Of a stretch of DNA of 64,000 nt, positions 53,701-64,000 are shown piece after piece. The notes under the pieces were generated by a model. It was not told the DNA's origin. It did not search any database and was given only the letters and a program-made list of their open reading frames with translations. The position numbers were made by a program, and so were the translations under genes. Source of the stretch: Apteryx mantelli (lineage: Eukaryota > Chordata > Aves > Apterygiformes > Apterygidae); assembly GCF_036417845.1 (NCBI RefSeq), contig NC_089978.1, positions 136,828,288 through 136,892,287 on the forward strand. The letters run 5' to 3'. Numbering within the stretch: position 1 is the first letter of the stretch; each line of letters begins with the position of its first letter.

Positions 53701-56700
53701 GATTAATGCAGGGCTACCAAGTCCAAAACTGCCAAGTTTAGGCACCCCGCCTAACATACTATAGCTATCTGTGCTCCAGAGGGCAGCGGAGCGGAAGTGA
53801 GGATTGAGAAAGCCATACATTTTTGGGGGACTGCAAGAGCACATCAGCCTACAGACAGGAATGAACAAGAAGGTTGGACTCTGCAGGACCTGAGTAGTTT
53901 GTATGCTGTCCAGAAACTTTACTGTTCCCTCTGTAGCATCTGTTGATCTTGATGGATCTACCTCATTTCTTCCCTTACCTTGCTGTGGGACAGCTTCTAA
54001 AAGAGGAAAAATGAGAAGGTTTTTTCCTTCCCTCTTAGAATCTCGTAGTGGCAGTGAGTGCAGAAGGCTGGTTTCATCTTTTTGACCTGAGTTCTCCAGC
54101 TTTAAAGCACCCAGATGCCTCAGGGCACCATGAGTTGGTGGCAGCAGGAGAAGAGCAGAAGCCAGTGTTCAAGCAGCACATTCCTGCCAACACCAAGGTC
54201 ATGCTGATCAACGACATTGGTGAGCAGGGCAGCTGGGGTGGGAATGCAGGGTGAGGGAGTGTGTGGGTGTGAGGTAGTGGTGGAGGATAGAGAAAGTGTA
54301 TCATAGTTCAGGTGTCAGGATGCAGAAGGAGGTGACTTGCTGAAGTAGGTGTTCTAGCAAATGCAGCCCAGTACTTGAGAGAGGAGTGAGAACTTCAGGA
54401 ATTTTCCTGAAGTGCAAGTTCTTGTTGCAGAATTGGTATCCTCTGAGATGCCATCTGGTGGAAACCAGCACTGTGGTTTCTGAATGTTGGGGATTTGAGG
54501 CTGTGAAAACCTGAGAGCGCTCATCTATCTCTTTGTATTCCCTGCAGATGGAGATGGGAAGTGTGAGTTGGTGGTGGGTTACACCGACAGGGTGGTGCGT
54601 GCCTTCCGCTGGGAGGACTTTTCTGAGAGTTCAGACCATATCTCAGGGCAGCTGCTCCTGCTGAAGAAATGGCTGCTAGAAGGTCAGGTAGGAAACAGGA
54701 TACTTGGAATAGAACAAGCCAAATATAGTCTTCATGAGGTTCCCCAAGGAAAGGGGCATAAAATCTCAGTCCTGTGAACAAAGAAAATTTTTTGGAGAAG
54801 GGATGATTTGAAAGGAGACTTTCCCAGCAATTGTCCTGTGTATGCAGAGCAGCTGGTTGGGATGGTCTGGGAAACAGTCATCAGCTCTCACAGGACTCTT
54901 GAGAGCCTTTTTCACTGGAATGTTCTTAGGTGGCTTTTGGTAGGAGAAGATCCCTTTTGCTGTAATTTAGATATTTTGCCCCTCTAGCTAAATTTGTTCA
55001 GCCCCTGCTTGACTTCTAGTAGAAAATCTACCACCTTCAAATTTTGATACAGGAAGCACAGTGGAGTCCTTTGAGGTGTATGAAGTTCTCGATTTGACTC
55101 GCTCCATGTTTTTCCTGTGCCAGTACAGGTGGACAGCTTGTCTGTGAACCCAGGCCCTGATGGCTCACCTGAGATGATGGTATCTCAGCCTGGCTGTGGT
55201 TATGCCATTCTGCTGTGCACCTGGGACTCTGAGCAGCAGCCCACACCAGAGGGAAGAGACAACTCTGCCCCAGGCAGGTGAGCAGCATATCTGCATGGGG
55301 TAAATAAGGAGAATCTGCTTTAGAGGCCTGTTGCAAGGGAGCACCATCACATCAACTTTCTGTGGGGGGCTGCAGTTCATCTTTAATGTCCTGCTCTGCT
55401 GCTGGGAGTCCATGACTTGTCCCAGTCCCTTAAGCCCACCTGTACCCAAGTACCAAGTGAACTCCTTTTCATGTGTCTATCACAGACACATGCAGCTTTC
55501 CTTGCATCTCACTCTTTACTCCCTGGGTTGCACAAGGAAAGTGGCAAAAACAGCTTACCAAGGCAAGGCAGTATCCAGGGCTAAGGCAGGAAGGAGAGCA
55601 ACTTGTATCTCCAGAGAAAGAGGAGTACGTAATCTGGGCATCTATCTAATGGTGGGGAGTGTGATGGCTGTTAGCTGGGCTAAGCCCAGTAAGTCAGAAG
55701 CCCTGGGACAACGCTGTGGATTCACTGGTTTCTTGCAGATGTGGTAGCTGGAGGTTTTCCTAATGAGACCCTGAGCAAGTGCTGTAAATCACAACCAGAG
55801 CAGTCAGGATGAGCAGGGAGGTTATTGTCCTTGGCACTTCAGGGACCCTCGTTGGGAACTGAGGTGTTCCTGCGGTCTTCTGTGAGACTTTAAGGCTGAC
55901 CCAGAAAACTGTAGTAGGAGGGGATTTATTACTGGGCAGCTTTGCTCTGAGCTGTGTGGCAAAGAGCTGAAGGCATTCATCTCTTGTTGGTGTCCTGGGG
56001 CAAGTCTTCTCCTTGCTTTGTTAGAGACATTAGTAGACAGAGTACCCTTCTAGCCAGGACCCAGGCACATGAACCTGTTCTGCTCCGGGCAAATGTGTGA
56101 ATTTGAGTGAATGGCAGCCAGGATTACATGAAAGTAATGATAAGAATTACTGTTCTTCCCTTGGTTGGAATAGGTTTTTTTCACTGCCTGATTCTTGAGC
56201 TCTTTCCAGTTTTCTCATACATAAAATCATTCTGTTTTGCTTTTTAAACATTAGCAAGTTCCTTTCATACTCAAGGAGGCATGCATTCTTTTTCTTAGTC
56301 TTTATCAGCCCTATCAGTCTTTATCCCTCTGCTAAGCCAGACTGATCTCCTCTGTCACTCTTTGCTGCTGAGTATTTCACTGGAGAGTTAGTCTGTACAC
56401 AGCCTCCATCCACTTCTGGACTTGGAGAGCTCTGGAGTGCACTGCCCATAAGATTGCTCTGGCACAGTCCCTGGCATGATGTCTGTCTCTCTTCTCCCCA
56501 GGGAGGCACCTGTTCGAGATGTTGTTCTCCACCAAACATCTGGTCGTATCCACAACAAGAATGTTTCCACTCATCTAATTGGTAGTATTGGCCGAGGTGA
56601 GAGATAGGAAGCCTTGGGTCTCTGACCCAGCAGTTGTCCCTGATAGAGCTTGTCAATGCATCAGTCCAGCATGAGATCAGATTTCCTGTGATAGAAAGAT

Positions 56701-59700
56701 AATAACTCTGGGAGGCAGCTACAAGAACAGAGGTTGCTCAGTTCATGTTAGCCAGCCCCCAAAGTAGAACAGGTGGGTGTTTGCATTCAAACTTCCTATA
56801 GCCTTTGTTCCTCCCAGAGTAGCTCTTAGCCTTCACCCAGCATAGCAGCTTCTCTGCAGCCCCCACTGCCTTGCATTTACTCATCCTGAATAGCTGCCCT
56901 GCTTCTGCAGATGTCCTTGAGCCTTGTCTTTGTGTGGCTGCAGCTTATGCCCTCTTTTTTACTCCTGAGATGTATCTCCTTCTCTGGACAGCCTCATCTT
57001 CATACTTGCTTTTGTGCTTTGCAGTGCTTGATTCCTGATGCCTGTCCTCCAACAGCTATATCTTGCTCTTCCCTTACATAATTCCAATCCCTCCAGAGCT
57101 GCTTCTCTATTTCAGTGTGCTCTGTGTCCAACCAATGTATTCTGTTCAGCTATCATGCCTAAGCTCTCCACAGATGCTGGCTCCTGTCAGCCCTTATACA
57201 TTGCTGTTTTATTCCGACATTTCTTATGTACTGCCACTGCTTCTCCAGCGCAACTGCTTTGTGCTCTGATTTGTGCCTGAACCCACCTCCTGGACCCTGT
57301 TCTGGCAACTATGGAGAATGTGCAGCTCTCACTCACCCTTGGAGCATGTGGGGTTAATGCAAAGAGGCACAAGATTCCCAGTGTAGATCACTTTCATTCC
57401 TTGTCTGCAGCTGGCTGGAATCCAGCTGCATTTACCCTGTTTGAGTGTTACCCCTGCAGCACTGTCCGAGGAGGACTTAGGCTGTCCTATACAGTTAAAG
57501 CTGGGGGAGATGGACAGCCTACTGAACCTTGCCCTGCCCCCCCAACTCACACAGTGCCCTGTCCTCCCCAATGCCTAAGGCTCTTGCTCAGCCTGTTATG
57601 TTTTCTGCATCTCAGTTGGTACTATGAGCACCATGGGCACCAGGGCATGAAATCAATTATTTCACTGCATGCAAAATGTCATACCTAATCAGAAGAGCCT
57701 GCAAACAAATGGAGGCACACAGAACAAAGAATGAGGGAAGGGTGAAAAAGCCTCTTGTGCTGGACCATCAGTAGTGAAACAGCTAGAGTGCTATTGTGAC
57801 AGGTCTATAAAGAGGGCACAGCAGATCTTTTTAATCGGTGCCTGTCTGGATGAATGTCAGTGAGGGACTGTAAGGCACCCAACCAGCTGACTGTTTCTCT
57901 TAAGATGACCAGCAGAAATAGGACAGTTCCTGTCATAGGGGGGTGCAGGGTGCACTAGCCTGGAGCTGGCCATGGGCGGCAGAAGTAGGTTTGAAGTACT
58001 GTGTCTTTCTGGGAAACTGCCTATTTGCCTTCAGCTCTGCTGTCTTGTCCCTGATTGCCAGGTTTCCTGGGTTTCTAGAGACCCCAGAGAGCATGGGTCT
58101 CTCCTGCCACATTGTCACTGAAAGAATTAAATGGAGCTGTAGTTGAATATAGCTCCAGTGCTCCTCCTGCCAAGTGCGACATACTTTCAAAACCTAACCT
58201 TGCATGTCCTTTCTGTCTGGTGGCTAGGTAGAGAGTGTACAGGAGGGCTGGAGCAACCTGGTGTCCAAGGGAGTCTCCTCTTTAGGTTTAACTAGTCACA
58301 CCTGCCAATGCTGTTTTGCACACAACTGTGTGGTATACAGGCTTTGAAGAGGATACTGTTTGCAGGAAGTTCACAGCTATATGGGCATGGCCCAGGAAAG
58401 CCAGGGGTAAGTGTGCAGATGAGCATGAAGGCAGGTGTCCAATCTGCTCATAAAGCAAGGACTGTGTAACATCTGACCAAAGTCTGCTGGGAGGAGACCA
58501 CAGCTTCTGCACAGTTCTGCTCTAGTGACAACAGTAGAGTTGGTAGCATGGGTCTTGGAGCTTCTCTCCACAGACTCATTCAGGAATTGCCGTGGAGGTG
58601 CTTTTGTGCTAACATGACTAATACTTTATCCCCCTAGTGGGGTCTGTCCTCATTCTCTTGCTCCTTCCTCGAACAGCTGAAGGCTCGGGGATGTTCCCAT
58701 CCCTGAAAGAAATGGTGAGGGTACAGTTGTAATGCTCTGTTTGGCTTCAGCTGTTCTCTACTTTGTCCCTCGTGATGCTCCTGCCTGTGCTTTGGGCATT
58801 TCTGGAGACTGGAGGGGATGTAGTGAAGTTCATTAAAACCAGAATCACGAAGGGCCTACAGCAGGTGCTTATATGGCACAGGCAGACTCCTAGGAGCAGC
58901 CAGCAGAACCAAACAGGCCTACTTCAGTGCAAACGAAAGGTTCGGGATTCTTGTGTTTTGAGATGCCAGTGCCCCACAGATAAAAGCTGTCAGGAAGTAG
59001 GATTAGCTGGAAGACTATGCAGATATCTGTTATGCAAAGTGTCAAGGCTGGGCAGAAAAGGAGAAAGAAGTATGGGTCAGCTTGCTGTTTTGGATCTTTC
59101 CTCAGGAGAGGGAGGGGACAAGACTCACAGAAAAGGCATCAACTCATGTAATTCTCTTCTGCATTTACAGGCTGCTCCAAGGTGAATAGTGGCTCAGGCC
59201 TCTTTGCCCTCTGTACTCTAGATGGTAAGTCCTTCTGCTGTCCTGGGAGAGAGCCCCATGGGGCAGCCAAGGCCTGTCAGTAATTCAAAGCAAGGAACAG
59301 GGGCTCAGTGCTTTTGGTCTTGAAACACAAGGGAATCAGACTTCAGAAACAGCTCCTGGATCAGGCAAGAGAATTTGGTATTGAGACTCTTTCTACTAAT
59401 ATCTGTGTAGGCATGAAAGCTAAGACAGGAGCCAAGGTGTAGGAGTTCTCACTGAGAGTAAGTCCCCCTTAAACCAGGTGTGTGATTGCATGCCTGTATC
59501 TGAGGATATGATAAATCTTGTGAAATTGAACATGTCTTTCTGTTTCTTATTGAATTGAGTACAGTGTTGCACAGGTTTGTTCCCTCCAGGAAACCTGTGG
59601 TGTTTTCTGTTGTTATTAATATTCAGCCTTCTGTCTTCCCTGGTGCAGTTCTTTTATCTGTGGATTTCAAAGCATTTTACAAACATTAATTACTCATATG

Positions 59701-62700
59701 GCCTCATGGCCAATGGGGATGGAAATATTAAAGCCATGCTGCAGTGAGCAGCCTGGAGTATGAAGAGGTTAGGTCATTGGCCCAAAGCGCCACTGCAAGT
59801 TTGAGATAGAAGGTGAGACTAGAAACTTGCAACTGCTGACTCCTAGTTGCCTGCTTAACCCGATGATTAGACAGCTGTTTGAGAGGCTGATTCAGCTGTG
59901 CCATTCATGTAGACAAGAGAATCTAAACCACAGCAGACGTGTCCTTGCACTTGAAGGAACTTGGGTTGTTTCCAGAAGCAGTAAAGGAAATGGATGCTGG
60001 GCTCTGGATGCTCAGACAGGAACCGGCCTTACACAGGCCTAGGAGCCAGGTTCTCCAGGCTAGTACAGGGATTCTGTCCAAAAACCCGCAGTATGACAAC
60101 AAGATGCTGTGCTTCTGTATACCCAAATAGGCAGCCTGGCAGATTTTGGCTGGAAGTCTACCTGTCCTAAGATGTCCAGCCAGGGACTTTATGATTATTC
60201 CTCAGGCCTGAACTCTGATGCTGCTGCATTGGGCAAAGCCTCCAACCTCACCGTGGTTCACTCCTGAGCCTTATTAAGGCTGGAGCGCACTGTGAGGATG
60301 GATTTGTGTTTATGCTCTGATCTGTCTCATGGCCACATGCCCACCACTGCCCTGTACCACCACAGTTTCTCTCTGGATAATAGGAAAATGGAGTGTGCGG
60401 TAAGTGTCCAGTATGGTTCTAGTAGCCAAGAGGCATGTCCATACTGTCAGCCAGCCAGTTCTTAGCTGATACCTGCCAACATGCTTTCCTGAGATTGCAT
60501 GATCTGTGGGACATGGTGAGGAGCTTCTACTTTAAGCACTGTGTCTGATGTGAGATCTGTTGATGTACTGTATTCTGGGAGCCCATTTGGGGCAGTTTTC
60601 TTCCTGTCTTGGAGTACAATCCAATTAGCAGGGCTCCTGCAATTTTTCTTCTCCATCTCCAGTTCCTGCTGACAAGATAATGGACTGTCATACTTCCCAG
60701 AAATGAGGCTGTGCTATATGTTATCAACCACAACCTGCACCACAGGATCCACTACATCTGAAGACCCTGAGTGCAGAGGGAGCGTGCAGGGCCCAATGCT
60801 AGTGGACATCTTGCTCCTTCATAATGTTTTCAAGAAAATCTTTTTTTCCCTTCAGGAACACTGAAACTCATGGAGGGGGCAGATAAGCTGCTCTGGTCTG
60901 TGCAGGTTGATCACCAGTTGTTTGCTCTGGAAAAGCTGGATGTTACTGTAAGTGTCTTTGTTAATGGGATTGGGAGGAAAGGAGTGGGGTGGGAGCAAAA
61001 ACTCCACATGGCTTTCCACATGAACTTAGGAAGGGCAGAGGGAGTATGTCTCAGCTAAAAAATGCTGGGATTGTCCCAGGATGGCATAAAAAGAGCTCTG
61101 ACCATCCCAATGCATTCCATCAGGTCATACAGTCCAGTCATGTCAGTCCATCCACCTGCAAGAGGCTGAGTTGTGTCTGCCTGTTTGACCCAGTGGTTTT
61201 GCTCACTGCTGATATACCTGATTGTGTACAAGCTCTTAGGATGCATAAGGATTAGGACAGAGAAGAGGGAGCTGGCACCAAGTTATGAAAGGAGATGTCT
61301 TGTTCAGTTAATGTTCTGTTTCTGAGCTCTGTTGAATTTTAGTATCCTTTCAGGAAGAATCCTGGGCCAGAAACCATCCTTGTGTGCAGACTTTTAGAAA
61401 GAAGGCAAAGAGGGGAGTGACACAAACATTTCCACAACAGCAAATATTCTAGAAAAGGTGGTTTGGGAGTTGCTGCCTTCGTTCCTTCCTCTTTCTCCTG
61501 TCACATGTCCATTTTCTCTTAGGCTGCTTAATAAAGTTAAAGACATGGGAGGAGAGTGAAACAAGGAAAACTTCATATAGCTCATGGTTTAAATATAGAT
61601 TTGTTGCCATGAAGCAATGTTCAGGTGAAGAATATAAAATGGTTCTAAAAGGGTTCTGGTGTTTATATGACTGTCTAGAATATTTGGAGCTGTCGTAATT
61701 AATTGATGCAACTTTGAGGGAGAGAAGATTCAGGCTTCATGGTGCTGGAGGGACAGAGTATTTTCCATCTGTTTGCTGGGAAACTTTTTTATTTTGATGC
61801 ATTTGGCAGCAGCCACTGTTAGATCCAGAGTCCCAAATCATCTGCATAGTAGGTCTGAGTCCTGTATTCCCTTAGTCTGGAAACTCTCTGGGATCTGGTA
61901 TCCTCAGAGAGTTGGGATTGGGAGGAGGTACTTGGTAGGCAGGAACGGGAGTTGGGAGTAGTTAGTGTGCTTGTGGAAGGCAGAGAAGGAAGCAGTGAAG
62001 AACCAAAGAAAGAGAGGATAAAGCCCAAAGGGTAAGGGAACTGTGGGATGGAACAGTTGGATTCCTCTCTCCTGTGTTTTATACTGTCCTATAGTGTTGC
62101 CTGCTCATGCTCTCACTTTTCAGTTTGTTGCACAGAAAGCCTAGAAGCTTTTCCCAAAGAGAAGAGATTATCTGCCGCTGCAGCTATGAGATTAGTGATT
62201 CCTTTATCAGGGCTCTGCACTGAACACATGCTAAAGCAGTGTGCCAGAATAGATGCTTCTTTCTCCAAGGAAGAAGGATTCCTGCCTGCCTCTGGAAATA
62301 TTTGATGTCTGTGCTAATCAGAGATCTTACGGTTCTCATAGGGCAATGGACATGAGGAAGTGATTGCCTGTGCATGGGATGGCCAGACATACATCATCGA
62401 CCACAATCGGACTGTCGCCAGATTTCAAGCAGATGAGAATGTCAGTGCATTCTGTGCAGGTGGGCAGCTGGACTGCAAAGCCAGCCTCACAGCATTTCTC
62501 CCTCCAGGCTAATGTTCTTCTCTGGAAGACCTGAGACCCTTTGAATGTCTGCAGTGGGGAATAATTCCCCTGGGGTGTGTATACTGCAGGATGCCAAGCT
62601 AGTCTTCCCTCTGGTAGCATCTGGGAAAAGGAATGGTGAAAGGAAGTGATGCTGGGCTGTGTCTGTAATGGAGAATAGTTGGGTTTTTGTTTTTGTTTTT

Positions 62701-63574
62701 TTCTGTCCTGTTTGGGAGTGTTCAGGTGGTCTTTTGTCTTCCTCACCCCTTTTCAATTTGTAAACTAGTAAGCTGTTGCCAGTAGAGATATGGAGCCCTA
62801 CATAGCCAGCCTGACCCTTGGCTTTGCTCTCAGACCTATGAGAAGCAGTGTGCAAATTCCCAAGCTCCATGCATTAATACCCCAGTTCTAGAGACACTTG
62901 CCCATGGTCAGGCTGGTAGGCATCTCTTGTATTATCTCAGAGGGCTTTCACATACCCAAGTTCATGTCTCTGCTATTCACCCTGGCTGCTCACTGCTTTC
63001 TGCTAACAGCTTTGGTACCACATCATGCGAAGCTGCCTAGTTGCTTTCTCTGTCCTTTGTGCAGCAACTCTATCCTTTTGGTTTCTCCAGGCCTCTATGC
63101 ATGCAAAGGAGGAAGTAACAGCCCATGCCTGGTTTATGTCAGCTTCAATCAGAAGATCTATATCTATTGGGATGTGCAGCTGGAGAGAATGGAATCCACC
63201 AACCTTCTGAAAATCCTGGAGAGTGACCCAGAGTTTGGAGACCTCCTGAAGCAGCTGGGTGTAGGTAAGTGCAGAAAGGGAGAGGCTTATGCAGGAAAAA
63301 AGTGAGGAAGGGCTGTTGGCAGGTGGCATGCTAGGAACTAGCGTTCCAGGTACTTCTTGACAAGGAGACTAATCTACTACCTGATGAGGATCCCTACCAA
63401 TCATCTTTCTCTCTTCTTTTTCTAGAAAGAGGTGACGTTTCTTCTGTCAAAGATCTGATTCACAAAACACTGTATTTGCCTGAGAAACAACAGCGCAACA
63501 GCCCCTCACAGTGTCAAGACCATGCTGGAATAGATTCTTCTACCTACCACACTATCATCCATTGCCCCTTATAA
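50690..63574 (+). CDS. ITFG2: ITFG2, FG-GAP beta-propeller subunit of KICSTOR (12 coding exons, complete)
   Basis: Role (known): ITFG2 with KPTN, KICS2 and SZT2 forms KICSTOR, which brings the GATOR1 complex to lysosomes so that mTORC1 is silenced when nutrients fall. Joined exons give 461 residues, against 447 in human. FG-GAP-like blades are visible: [16 protein letters not shown] (about 26-41), [20 protein letters not shown] (about 69-88), [20 protein letters not shown] (137-156) with the Asp-rich calcium-type loop, [18 protein letters not shown] (about 273-290), [20 protein letters not shown] (about 315-334) and [20 protein letters not shown] near the C-terminus. The conserved ERMESTNL precedes a variable tail. 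All junction phases agree and no lesion was found. The start at 50690 fits the family's MRSVSYVQ; an in-frame ATG at 50675 would add MVGGG. Confidence 0.97.
51095..51508 (+). mobile_element. Old CR1 LINE 3' fragment
   Basis: Plus-sense relic in ITFG2 intron 1. It keeps '[15 protein letters not shown]' and '[11 protein letters not shown]', matching the conserved [20 protein letters not shown] segment of CR1. It ends in 'tttctgtgattctg', the CR1 terminal octamer type. It is much more diverged than the two FKBP4 copies. Confidence 0.8.
52620..52715 (+). CDS. ITFG2: ITFG2 exon 2
   Basis: 96 bases after acceptor 'cttgtccag', donor GTCAGT. It encodes [20 protein letters not shown] and [12 protein letters not shown], the rest of the first blade. 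Confidence 0.96.
53167..53208 (+). CDS. ITFG2: ITFG2 exon 3 (42-base small exon)
   Basis: After acceptor 'tttttcctgcag', donor GTGAGA. It encodes only [14 protein letters not shown], 14 residues that match the family between the first two blades. Skipping it would keep the frame. Confidence 0.95.
54039..54219 (+). CDS. ITFG2: ITFG2 exon 4
   Basis: 181 bases after acceptor 'ttccctcttag', ending in phase 1 before GTGAGC. It encodes [26 protein letters not shown] and [19 protein letters not shown]. Confidence 0.96.
54548..54687 (+). CDS. ITFG2: ITFG2 exon 5
   Basis: 140 bases after acceptor 'attccctgcag', donor GTAGGA. It encodes [20 protein letters not shown] and [13 protein letters not shown], the clearest FG-GAP blade. 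Confidence 0.97.
55129..55277 (+). CDS. ITFG2: ITFG2 exon 6
   Basis: 149 bases after acceptor 'gccagtacag', ending in phase 2 before GTGAGC. It encodes [20 protein letters not shown] and [17 protein letters not shown]. An upstream AG five bases earlier would shift the frame, so the downstream one is chosen. Confidence 0.94.
56502..56596 (+). CDS. ITFG2: ITFG2 exon 7
   Basis: 95 bases after acceptor 'cttctccccag', donor GTGAGA. It encodes [20 protein letters not shown] and VSTHLIGS, strongly conserved in the family. Confidence 0.96.
56597..59170. other. ITFG2: ITFG2 intron 7
   Basis: A 2.6-kb intron with only chance open frames. A short perfect inverted repeat ('agagaccc' 58077-58084 and 'gggtctct' 58095-58102) was noted; no gene or clear transposon was seen. 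Confidence 0.5.
59171..59224 (+). CDS. ITFG2: ITFG2 exon 8 (54-base small exon)
   Basis: After acceptor 'gcatttacag', donor GTAAGT. It encodes [17 protein letters not shown]; the [14 protein letters not shown] junction matches the family. Confidence 0.95.
59640..59890 (-). repeat. MIR-like SINE relic
   Basis: Reversed MIR-type landmarks appear in order: 'tttcaaagcattttacaaac', 'gaggttaggtcattggccca', 'ctgctgactcctagttgcct' and 'taacccgatgattagacagc'. This is the best preserved of the old SINE relics. It lies in ITFG2 intron 8 and its ends are approximate. Confidence 0.6.
60856..60947 (+). CDS. ITFG2: ITFG2 exon 9
   Basis: 92 bases after acceptor 'tttcccttcag', donor GTAAGT. It encodes [20 protein letters not shown] and [10 protein letters not shown]. 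Confidence 0.96.
60948..62341. other. ITFG2: ITFG2 intron 9
   Basis: A 1.4-kb intron in which no further feature was recognised. Confidence 0.5.
62342..62459 (+). CDS. ITFG2: ITFG2 exon 10
   Basis: 118 bases after acceptor 'ggttctcatag', ending in phase 1 before GTGGGC. It encodes [20 protein letters not shown] and [19 protein letters not shown]. Confidence 0.96.
63091..63264 (+). CDS. ITFG2: ITFG2 exon 11
   Basis: 174 bases after acceptor 'ggtttctccag', ending in phase 1 before GTAAGT. It encodes [39 protein letters not shown] and LKQLGV. Confidence 0.97.
63426..63574 (+). CDS. ITFG2: ITFG2 exon 12 (last coding exon)
   Basis: 149 bases after acceptor 'ctttttctag', stop TAA at 63572-63574. 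It encodes [20 protein letters not shown] and a divergent tail ending CHTIIHCPL. The tail is longer than the human one as I recall it and is not conserved. Confidence 0.92.
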
Positions 63575-64000
63575 CTTTTTGACACCTTTCATCCTAGCTC
63601 AAACTCTTCATTGACTGGAATCAGGCACTCACATTGCATGAAGATCAGACTGTTCTTTTTTCCCTCTCTGTCAAGGCTTCCAGTCAACTAAGAGTCTACA
63701 GGCCAGGGTTTCAGGGAGGCAAGTGCTTGCCTGTTGGCTTGAGGCACGGTGGCAAGTTGATTTGCTTAGCTGAGGAAGTTATCAGGACAGCAAGAGTCCA
63801 GGGTTCTGTTCATTGGCCTTCCATTGCCTATTTCCGTATTCTGTACTATCCAAAGTCCTTTTCAGGTGACTGTAGAGGAGCTCCGAGGAAACAGATGGGA
63901 GAGAATAGTCAAGCTCAGTCTTGCTTTTGGCCTGTTGTTCTTATAGTTGCTGTAGTGATAATTTCTGAGTTCCTAGTGGGCTCACAGCACAGGAGTTGCA
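63575..64000 (+). other. ITFG2: Start of the ITFG2 3' UTR
   Basis: No AATAAA or ATTAAA was seen between the stop codon and the window end, so the transcript probably continues beyond 64000. Confidence 0.6.

Noticed and set aside
1-64000. tRNA, rRNA, viral integration or prokaryotic defence-like systems
   Set aside because: No cloverleaf, rRNA, LTR/gag-pol or operon-like structure was recognised by eye on either strand.

Overview
This window is vertebrate nuclear DNA and very probably from a bird. Multi-exon genes have GT-AG introns and CpG-island promoters. The youngest interspersed repeats are CR1 LINEs with the avian-type 3' end, and older relics look like amniote MIR-type SINEs. I see no prokaryotic features, CRISPR arrays, tRNAs or rRNAs.

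Layout. (1) 1-17255, minus strand: seven exons of a TCAF (TRPM8 channel-associated factor, formerly FAM115) gene, running from about 17.25 kb down to 3.25 kb. Every exon and splice site is recognisable. The reading frame nevertheless carries three in-frame stops and three single-base frameshifts, so this copy is a pseudogene, or at most encodes a protein truncated to about 362 residues. (2) 17256-26.0 kb: no gene recognised; one MIR-like SINE relic. (3) About 26.0-27.4 kb: one CpG-rich block with no clear owner, then the FKBP4 promoter. (4) 27358-48236, plus strand: a complete FKBP4 gene (FKBP52), ten coding exons and 449 residues. It has a 786-bp perfect 20-bp minisatellite and a CR1 copy in intron 1, and a longer CR1 copy in intron 9. 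(5) 48.8-50.7 kb: short intergenic gap and a second CpG promoter. (6) 50690-63574, plus strand: a complete ITFG2 gene, twelve coding exons and 461 residues; its 3' UTR probably continues past the window.

Function. FKBP52 is an HSP90 co-chaperone with peptidyl-prolyl isomerase folds, acting on steroid receptors. ITFG2 is a beta-propeller subunit of the KICSTOR complex, which links nutrient state to mTORC1 at the lysosome. TCAF proteins control gating and trafficking of the cold channel TRPM8. The three share a neighbourhood rather than a pathway. FKBP4 followed by ITFG2 in the same orientation matches the human 12p13 order as I recall it, whereas human TCAF genes lie on another chromosome.

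The main discoveries are the decayed TCAF gene and the perfectly homogeneous polypyrimidine array in FKBP4 intron 1. All 22 coding exons of the two neighbouring genes are intact, which argues against poor sequence quality as the cause of the TCAF lesions. I did not find a convincing wholly new biological system.
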